A DNA stretch of 64,000 bases from NCBI RefSeq assembly GCF_948472415.1, contig NZ_OX419519.1:3534001-3598000 (forward strand). The letters run 5' to 3'. Origin of the DNA: Kitasatospora fiedleri (GTDB lineage Bacteria; Actinomycetota; Actinomycetes; Streptomycetales; Streptomycetaceae). This document shows positions 61,971 through 64,000 of this stretch, in pieces. The notes under the pieces are model-generated. The model saw only the letters and a list, made by a program, of their open reading frames with translations, had not been told where the DNA came from and did no database searches. Made by a program: the position numbers and the translations under genes. The stretch's first letter is position 1. The number at the start of each line of letters is the position of its first letter.

Positions 61971-62001
61971 GTCAACTCGCCTGTGCAGCAAGCGAGTTGA
62001 C
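61971..62001. promoter_or_regulatory. Perfect 10-bp inverted repeat before the amidohydrolase gene
   Basis: GTCAACTCGC (61971-61980) and GCGAGTTGAC (61992-62001) with 11 bases between (centre spacing about two helical turns). It lies about 70 bp upstream of the ATG and is a likely operator for a dimeric repressor such as GntR or TetR type. Confidence 0.6.
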
Positions 62002-62067
62002 TGACCGCCCGGAAGCGGTTTGATTGGTGCCGGACAGAGCCCTCAGCACCACCCCGGGAGCGCCACC

Positions 62068-63258
62068 ATGCACGTCACGCTGTTCCGCCAGGTCCGCCCG
62101 TTCGGCGGACCAGTCACCGACCTGGTCGCCGTGGACGGCGTCCTGGCGGCCGGGCCGCCCGCGGGCGCCCGCCCGGTCGTGGTGGAGGGCGGTGGCCGGA
62201 TCGCGCTGCCGACCCTGGTGGACGCCCACCTGCACCCGGACAAGACCGGCTGGGGCGAGCCCTGGTACAGCCGCCGCCCGGCGCACGGCCTGCCGGAGTA
62301 CGTGGCCGGCGACGTCGAGCTGGCCGCGCACCAGCGGTCCCCGGTCGGCGTGCGCGCGCACCGCCTGCTCGCCCACGCGGTGACCCGCGGCACCCGCGCC
62401 GTGCGCGCGCACGTGGACGTCGCCCCCGCGTACGGCCTGGCCGGGGCGACCGGCCTGCGCGAGGCCGCCGAGCGGCTGGCCGGGAAGCTGGACGTGCAGT
62501 CGGTGGCGTTCCCGCAGCACGGCGTGGTGCGCACCCCGGGCACGGCGGAGCTGCTGACCGCCGCGGCCCGCGAGCGCCTGGTGGACGCGGTCGGCGGCAT
62601 CGACCCGGCCGGGTTCGACGGCGGCGGCGCGGACGGCCGCGAGCAGTTCGACCTGCTGTTCGGCCTGGCCGAGCGGTACGGCGTGCTGCTGGACGTGCAC
62701 CTGCACGACCTCGGGGCCACCGGCCTGGGCCCGCTGCGCGCGCTCGCCGCCCGGACGGTCGCCGCCGGGCTGCGCGGCCGGGTGACGGCCAGCCACGCGT
62801 TCTGCCTGTCGGAGCTGTCCGCCGCCGAACTCGACCGCACCGCCGACCTGTTGGCGGACGCCGGGATCGCGCTGACCACGGTCGCCCCGTCCGCGCACCA
62901 GGTGCTGCCGTTCCGCGCGCTGCGCTCGCGCGGGGTGCGGGTCGGCCTCGGCTCGGACGGCGTCCGGGACTCCTGGAGCCCGTACGGCAACGCCGACATG
63001 CTGCACCGGGCGCACCTGCTGGGCTGGACCACCGACGCCCGCACCGACCGGGAGCTGACCGACTGCCTGGAGCTGGCCGCGCACGGCGGCGCCGAGCTGC
63101 TGGGCCTGCCCAGGGCCGACCTGGCGCCCGGTTCCCCCGCCGACTTCCTGCTGGTGGACGGCGAGTGCGTCCCGCAGGTGGTGGTCGACCTGCCGCCGCG
63201 CGAGCTGGTGGTGAAGGCCGGCCGGGTGGTCGCCGAGCACGGCGCGCTGGTCGCCTGA
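62068..63258 (+). CDS. Amidohydrolase, cytosine-deaminase-like
   Basis: 396 residues from ATG 62068 with GGGAG upstream. Metal site VDAHLHPDK, HLHD (DVHLHDLGATG), SHAFCLS and final Asp in GSDGVRDSWSPYGNADM: the cytosine deaminase/N-acyl... metallo-dependent family within COG0402. It removes ammonia from a cyclic amidine or pyrimidine-like base; the substrate is uncertain. A permease gene converges from the right, so a transport-deamination pair is possible. Confidence 0.85.
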   Translation: MHVTLFRQVRPFGGPVTDLVAVDGVLAAGPPAGARPVVVEGGGRIALPTLVDAHLHPDKTGWGEPWYSRRPAHGLPEYVAGDVELAAHQRSPVGVRAHRLLAHAVTRGTRAVRAHVDVAPAYGLAGATGLREAAERLAGKLDVQSVAFPQHGVVRTPGTAELLTAAARERLVDAVGGIDPAGFDGGGADGREQFDLLFGLAERYGVLLDVHLHDLGATGLGPLRALAARTVAAGLRGRVTASHAFCLSELSAAELDRTADLLADAGIALTTVAPSAHQVLPFRALRSRGVRVGLGSDGVRDSWSPYGNADMLHRAHLLGWTTDARTDRELTDCLELAAHGGAELLGLPRADLAPGSPADFLLVDGECVPQVVVDLPPRELVVKAGRVVAEHGALVA

Positions 63259-63271
63259 CGCCCGCCGCGAC

Positions 63272-63304
63272 GGCGGTGGCCGCCCGCCCGGGGCCGCCAC
63301 CGCC
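63272..63304. terminator. Hairpin after the amidohydrolase gene
   Basis: GGCGGTGGC and GCCACCGCC form a 9-bp stem. It is repeated in almost the same form at 63362-63397 between the two convergent genes. Confidence 0.6.
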
Positions 63305-63361
63305 CCGCCCGGAGCCGCCGCCGGCGCAGGGGCCGCCGCCGGGACCGGAGCACGCCGCGGC

Positions 63362-63397
63362 GGCGGTGGCCGCCCCCGCGCCGGGGCCGCCACCGCC
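63362..63397. terminator. Second copy of the same hairpin, near the permease stop
   Basis: GGCGGTGGC (63362-63370) pairs with GCCACCGCC (63389-63397). It ends 15 bases before the permease stop and probably terminates that gene. Confidence 0.6.
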
Positions 63398-63411
63398 GTC
63401 CGCCGGCCCGC

Positions 63412-64000
63412 TCAGTCGCGTTCGACGTCGACCTCGGTCAGCCGGGCGAACCGCTCCGGGTCGGTGCGCCGGATTCGCCGGGCGACCAGCCAGCCGGCCG
63501 CCGCGACCACCGGCAGCGGCACCAGCAGCAGCCAGTTGACCAGCCCGGTGCGCCCGGTCAGCAGGTCGAAGTTGAACAGCGCGAGCACGCTGAGCACGGC
63601 CAGCCCGGCCGCCGCCAGCAGCGGCGCCCAGACCACCCGGAACGCGGACATCCCGCGCCGGTCGGTGCGGAAGAACGCGAACACCGCGACCGCCGCCAGC
63701 GCCTGCATCGCCATGACCCCGAGCACGCCGACGCTGTTCGACCAGAGCAGCACCACCAGGTACGGGTCGACCGCGAGCACCGCGCCCAGCCCGATCACCA
63801 GCGCGTTGAACACCGACTGCACCAGCACCGCCGTCCCCGGCGAGCCGGTCCGCGGCGAGACCCGCCCGAGCGGGCGCGGCAGCAGGCCCTCGCGGCCCAG
63901 CGCGTACAGGTAGCGGGCGGCGGCGTTGTGGAAGGCCAGCGCGGAGGCGAACGCCGAGACGATGATCAGCACGTGCATGGTGTCCGACAGCCAGAGGCCG
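63412..64000 (-). CDS. Amino-acid permease (APC family), 5' part outside window
   Basis: About 196 C-terminal residues; the frame is open through the right edge, so the start is missing. ALAFHNAAARYLYALGREGL is the APC signature, followed by membrane helices (VFNALVIGLGAVLAV, GVMAMQALAAVAVFAFF, APLLAAAGLAVLSVLAL, LLLVPLPVVAAAGWLVA) and a charged C-terminus. Half of the transporter is visible. Substrate unknown; an amine or nucleobase-related compound would fit the neighbouring amidohydrolase. Confidence 0.88.
   Translation of the reverse strand, partial: GLWLSDTMHVLIIVSAFASALAFHNAAARYLYALGREGLLPRPLGRVSPRTGSPGTAVLVQSVFNALVIGLGAVLAVDPYLVVLLWSNSVGVLGVMAMQALAAVAVFAFFRTDRRGMSAFRVVWAPLLAAAGLAVLSVLALFNFDLLTGRTGLVNWLLLVPLPVVAAAGWLVARRIRRTDPERFARLTEVDVERD

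Overview
This is a very G+C-rich (roughly 73-75%) actinomycete chromosome segment. GTG and TTG starts are common, third codon positions are mostly G or C, and genes are often separated by long perfect hairpins. Gene order and content (holB, tmk fused to a transporter, topA, bldG with its anti-sigma partner, DECH helicase, Tad pilus genes, acsA, nhaA, marP, nth) match the chromosomal core of Streptomycetaceae (the S. coelicolor SCO3540-SCO3570 neighbourhood, from memory). The organism is most likely a Streptomyces or Kitasatospora; nothing seen fixes the genus.

Left part (1-15.5 kb, mostly minus strand): a secreted tripeptidyl-aminopeptidase-like lipoprotein cut by the window edge, a MITE-like palindromic element, a frameshifted esterase-like gene, then the replication block holB / MFS-thymidylate kinase / topA. 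A DUF3592 protein, a methyltransferase, a lipoprotein and the developmental switch pair bldG plus RsbW-like kinase follow.

Middle (15.5-31 kb): a DECH/DUF1998 helicase faces a complete minus-strand Tad/Flp secretion operon (cpaE-like, tadA, a coupled 32-aa membrane peptide, tadB, tadC, flp pilin, two TadE-like genes). Then come a HAD phosphatase, an intergenic structured RNA that by position and fold is the scr3559/Ms1 (6S-like) RNA, a degenerate Fic-fold protein, a CooC-like ATPase and a SulP-carbonic anhydrase fusion.

31-43.5 kb: acsA, a serine beta-lactamase-like hydrolase, nhaA, a holin-like membrane protein, an epoxide-hydrolase-like protein without nucleophile, a DUF457 membrane protein, and the conserved marP-nudix-nth group with a DUF4389 membrane protein.

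43.5-64 kb looks accessory: a CsoR-type copper operon (two operators, copZ, copA), small DUF proteins, a hydrolase remnant, a seryl-tRNA synthetase with an unusual N-terminus, a lipid kinase/PAP2 pair, kdpFABC with kdpD but no kdpE, a sirtuin, two universal stress proteins, an amidohydrolase and a cut-off amino-acid permease. An 11-bp direct repeat (CCGCCTTGACG and variants) occurs before kdp and between the two stress-protein genes, suggesting one shared OmpR-family regulator.

Three genes (esterase-like, tadB, kdpD) each carry one apparent single-base deletion. Either the assembly has indel errors or these genes are decaying; this matters before any of them is called non-functional.
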